Source: Crossiella sp. SN42 | GTDB lineage: Bacteria > Actinomycetota > Actinomycetes > Mycobacteriales > Pseudonocardiaceae | Assembly: GCF_023897065.1 (NCBI RefSeq) | Contig: NZ_JAMHIV010000002.1 | Coordinates: 1-64,000, forward strand | Length of the DNA: 64,000 nucleotides | Reading direction: 5' to 3' | Shown: positions 26,484 to 64,000 of the stretch, in pieces | Position numbering within the stretch: position 1 is the stretch's first letter | How the letters are laid out: every line of letters starts with the position of its first letter | Notes under the pieces: model-generated | Told to the model about the DNA's origin: nothing | Seen by the model: only the letters and a program-made list of their open reading frames with translations | The model's database searches: none | Translations under genes and position numbers: made by a program

Positions 26484-26544
26484 GAGGTAGAGTCTTCGTG
26501 AAGTGTCGAAAAGACTGGAGAACCTCGCCAGGGAGGACAGGCTC

Positions 26545-26862
26545 GTGCCCCTCGGCCGCTGGACCGGCGTCTCGCACCCCGAACTCGACGAGATCACCGT
26601 CGACGACGTGCTGCACGCCCTCGCCGACCCCACTCGCCGCGCGATCATCCGGCTGCTCCAGGCCGAGGGCGACCGCCCGTGCGGCACGTTCGGGCTCCCG
26701 GTCGCCGCGTCGACCCTGAGCTTCCACTTCCGCGCCCTGCGCAAGGGCGGCCTCATCCGCCAGTACGACGAGGGCAGGCAACGGATGAACACGTTGCGCA
26801 TCGCCGAGCTGGAGACCAGGTTTCCCGGTCTGGTGGCCGCCGTGCTCAGTTCCGCGGACTGA
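26545..26862 (+). CDS. ArsR-family winged-helix repressor
   Basis: A 105-aa protein with the family hallmark LADPTRRAIIRLLQ, then a recognition region GLPVAASTLSFHFRALRKGG and the wing LIRQYDEGRQRMNTLR. There is a single Cys (PCGTF), not the paired metal-binding Cys of ArsR/SmtB, so it is probably not a metal sensor. I chose GTG 26545 for its GGAGG site eight bases upstream; GTG 26503 in the same frame is possible. It likely represses itself and the divergent secreted-protein gene through the 16-bp inverted repeat. Confidence 0.8.
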   Translation: MPLGRWTGVSHPELDEITVDDVLHALADPTRRAIIRLLQAEGDRPCGTFGLPVAASTLSFHFRALRKGGLIRQYDEGRQRMNTLRIAELETRFPGLVAAVLSSAD

Positions 26863-26876
26863 CCACCGCTCGCGGG

Positions 26877-26907
26877 CCGGGGACGCCGGCAGTGCGGCGT
26901 CCCCCGG
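26877..26907. terminator. bidirectional terminator closing the NRPS operon
   Basis: CCGGGGACGCCG pairs with CGGCGTCCCCCGG (one bulged C) across a 6-base loop, between the convergent ArsR stop (26862) and MbtH stop (26915). Confidence 0.75.
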
Positions 26908-26914
26908 TCCCGAT

Positions 26915-27118
26915 TCAGCGAGCCCCGTTGTCCATCCGCTCGCGCAGGCTCTTCGGGCGCATGTCGGTCCACACCTCGTCCACGTGCCGCATGCACTCGT
27001 CCTTGGTGCCCTGCTTGCCGACCGCCCGCCACCCGGCCGGCAGCTCGGTGCCCACCGGCCACAGCGAGTACTGCTCCTCGTCGTTGACCAGCACCTGGTA
27101 CTTGCCGTCCTCAGACAT
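26915..27118 (-). CDS. MbtH-like protein (NRPS adenylation-domain partner)
   Basis: A 67-aa protein with all family marks: NDEEQYSLWP, PAGWRAVG and HVDEVWTDMRPKSLRE, including the three conserved Trp. MbtH proteins bind adenylation domains and raise their solubility or activity. As the last gene of the NRPS operon it should serve the neighbouring A domains. ATG 27118 overlaps the stop of the exporter gene by one base (TGATG) and has AAGGG seven bases upstream. Confidence 0.95.
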   Translation of the reverse strand: MSEDGKYQVLVNDEEQYSLWPVGTELPAGWRAVGKQGTKDECMRHVDEVWTDMRPKSLRERMDNGAR

Positions 27119-28385
27119 CAACTTGCCCTTTCCTCAGTGGTGGTGGCCCCATGCTCTTCAACAGGCACAGTCGGCCGGGGGAAGTTCCTCAACGTGGGAC
27201 TCAGCGTGACGAGCAACGCCGTCAGCGCGATGCCGCCGGTGCACACCAGTACCGCGGTGGTGGCGGGCAGCAGTTCCATCAGCACGCCGCCGAGCGCGGG
27301 GCCCGCGGTGCCCGCGACGCCGGTGGCCACGCCCATCACCCCGCCGAGCCTGCCGCGCAGCTCGTCGGGGGTGAGCAGCAGCTGGTAGGTGCTGATCGTG
27401 GTGTTGGCCGCGGGCAGGGTGAAGGCCATGCCCGCGAACAGCAGGCCCATCAGGTAGCCGCTGTCGATCCAGATGGTCAGCGGGGTCAGCGCGGCGAGCA
27501 CCCAGAACACGCCGATGATGGACACCGCGGGGCTGATCAGCCGGTGCAGCAAGGGCGCGGCCAGTGCGCCGAGCAGTCCGCCGACACCGAGCAGCGAGGC
27601 CATCACGCCGATCTCGCCGGCGGGCACGTTCCTGGTCTGCGCCAGGATGATCACGACCAGGTAGAACGCGGTGAAGAACAGGTTGAGCAGCACCGCGCAC
27701 AGCGCCATCGTCCGAAGTGGACGTTGCTGCCACACCCAGCGCACCCCGGTCACGATCTCACTGCCGAGCTGCCCGACCGGCGCGGACTTCCGTTCCTGCT
27801 GGGGCACCCGCAGGAACAGCAGGCCGAGGAAGGCGATGGTGTGGCTGATCAGGTCGACCAGGAACGGCACCACCCGGCCCACCGCGAACAGGAACCCGCC
27901 GGCCGCGGTGCCCAGCAGCTGGGCCAGGTAGCCGCGGGCGGCGTTGATCGACACTGCCGTGCCGAGCTGCTCGGCGGGCACGAGGTTGGGCAGGGTGGCT
28001 TCCTCGGCTGGCTCGAACAGCGCGGCGGCCACACCGATCACCGCGGCCACCGCGACCATGTGCGGCACGGTGGCCACGTCCCACCACAGCGCCAGCACCA
28101 GGCTGCCCGCGGCGACCGCCTGCGCGGCCTCGCAGAGCACCATCACCGCCTTGCGGTTCCACCGGTCGGCCAGCGCACCGGCAGGCAGGCCGACCACCAG
28201 CCGGGCCGCGGACATGGTGACCAGCACCAGGCTGGCGGCCGACGGTGAGCCGGTGAGCGCCAGCACCAGCAGCGGGAAGGCGATGGTGGTGATGTTGACG
28301 CCCAGTTCGGCGCTGGCCTGGCTGACCCACAGCAGCTGGTAGTTCCGGTTGCGGGACAGCGGAACCGGCCGGGTGTCGGTGGTGC

Positions 28386-28389
<4 letters not shown>
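27118..28389 (-). CDS. MFS exporter, EntS-like, probable peptide exporter
   Basis: A 423-aa protein with about twelve membrane helices. It matches the EntS/siderophore-exporter branch of the MFS: an early [20 protein letters not shown] segment and the first-loop [17 protein letters not shown]. Its GTG start overlaps the NRPS-B stop (GTGA) and its stop overlaps the MbtH start, so it belongs to the operon. Export of the finished peptide is the likely job and may give self-protection. A variant palindrome (27710-27722) is read here in a third frame as PLRT. Confidence 0.9.
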
Positions 28390-47972
<19,583 letters not shown>

Positions 47973-47988
47973 TGTTGGTGGTCCCCCT

Positions 47989-64000
<16,012 letters not shown>

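Overview
The window is high-GC DNA with frequent GTG starts, ATGA/GTGA stop-start overlaps, several apparently leaderless genes and actinobacterial families (DUF5313, MbtH, VKOR, ROK repressor, Tat-exported proteins). This points to an actinomycete, probably of the Pseudonocardiales; that placement is an inference, since no rRNA or marker gene is present.

Left part (1-25.6 kb) is a mixed chromosomal region. It opens with a long imperfect palindrome (1-289). Then come a GT39-type membrane glycosyltransferase, a ROK repressor, a macrolide-type glycosyltransferase and a DUF5313 membrane protein. A secreted S1-protease/FG-GAP protein follows, whose His and Asp catalytic positions look lost. After it lie a VKOR-like oxidoreductase, a lipoprotein and a Tat-exported PD40/amidohydrolase fusion. 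Next are three tandem paralogues with a Trp-rich C-terminal tail, two of them with HTH domains. The region continues with thioredoxin reductase, an FKBP isomerase, an AbiEi/AbiEii toxin-antitoxin pair whose promoter is overlaid by a perfect inverted repeat, a 4'-phosphopantetheinyl transferase coupled to a metallophosphoesterase, a beta-propeller/MFS pair, a secreted discoidin-FN3-phosphatase, a DUF308 membrane protein and a secreted S33 peptidase.

Right part (26.9-64 kb, all minus strand) is a nonribosomal peptide locus. Reading from right to left: NRPS-A (N-terminus cut by the window edge), NRPS-B (6528 aa), an EntS-like MFS exporter and an MbtH protein. The gap between the two NRPS genes is 16 bases and the later genes overlap, so this is one operon. 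The window shows nine modules: (C)A-T-E, C-A-T-E, C-A-T-E, C-A-T in NRPS-A, then C-A-T-E, C-A-T, C-A-T-E, C-A-T, C-A-T-E in NRPS-B. Stereochemistry reads D-D-D-L-D-L-D-L-D. Hand-read A-domain codes suggest four Val/Ile-type residues, two basic residues, two of one shared, possibly aromatic class, and one unassigned. The assembly line ends in an E domain with no thioesterase in the window, so release probably needs an enzyme acting in trans. The phosphopantetheinyl transferase at 17.3 kb could prime the carrier domains.

The most unusual signal is a 13-bp palindrome, GTCCAC(A/T)GTGGAC, present in 18 exact copies plus many near-copies. It is dense in the NRPS genes, often at linkers and homologous domain positions, and is read in all three frames. 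This implies constraint on the DNA rather than on the protein. A second oddity is an Ala/Thr-rich insert of about 170 residues, with internal tandem duplication, inside the E domain of the third NRPS-A module.
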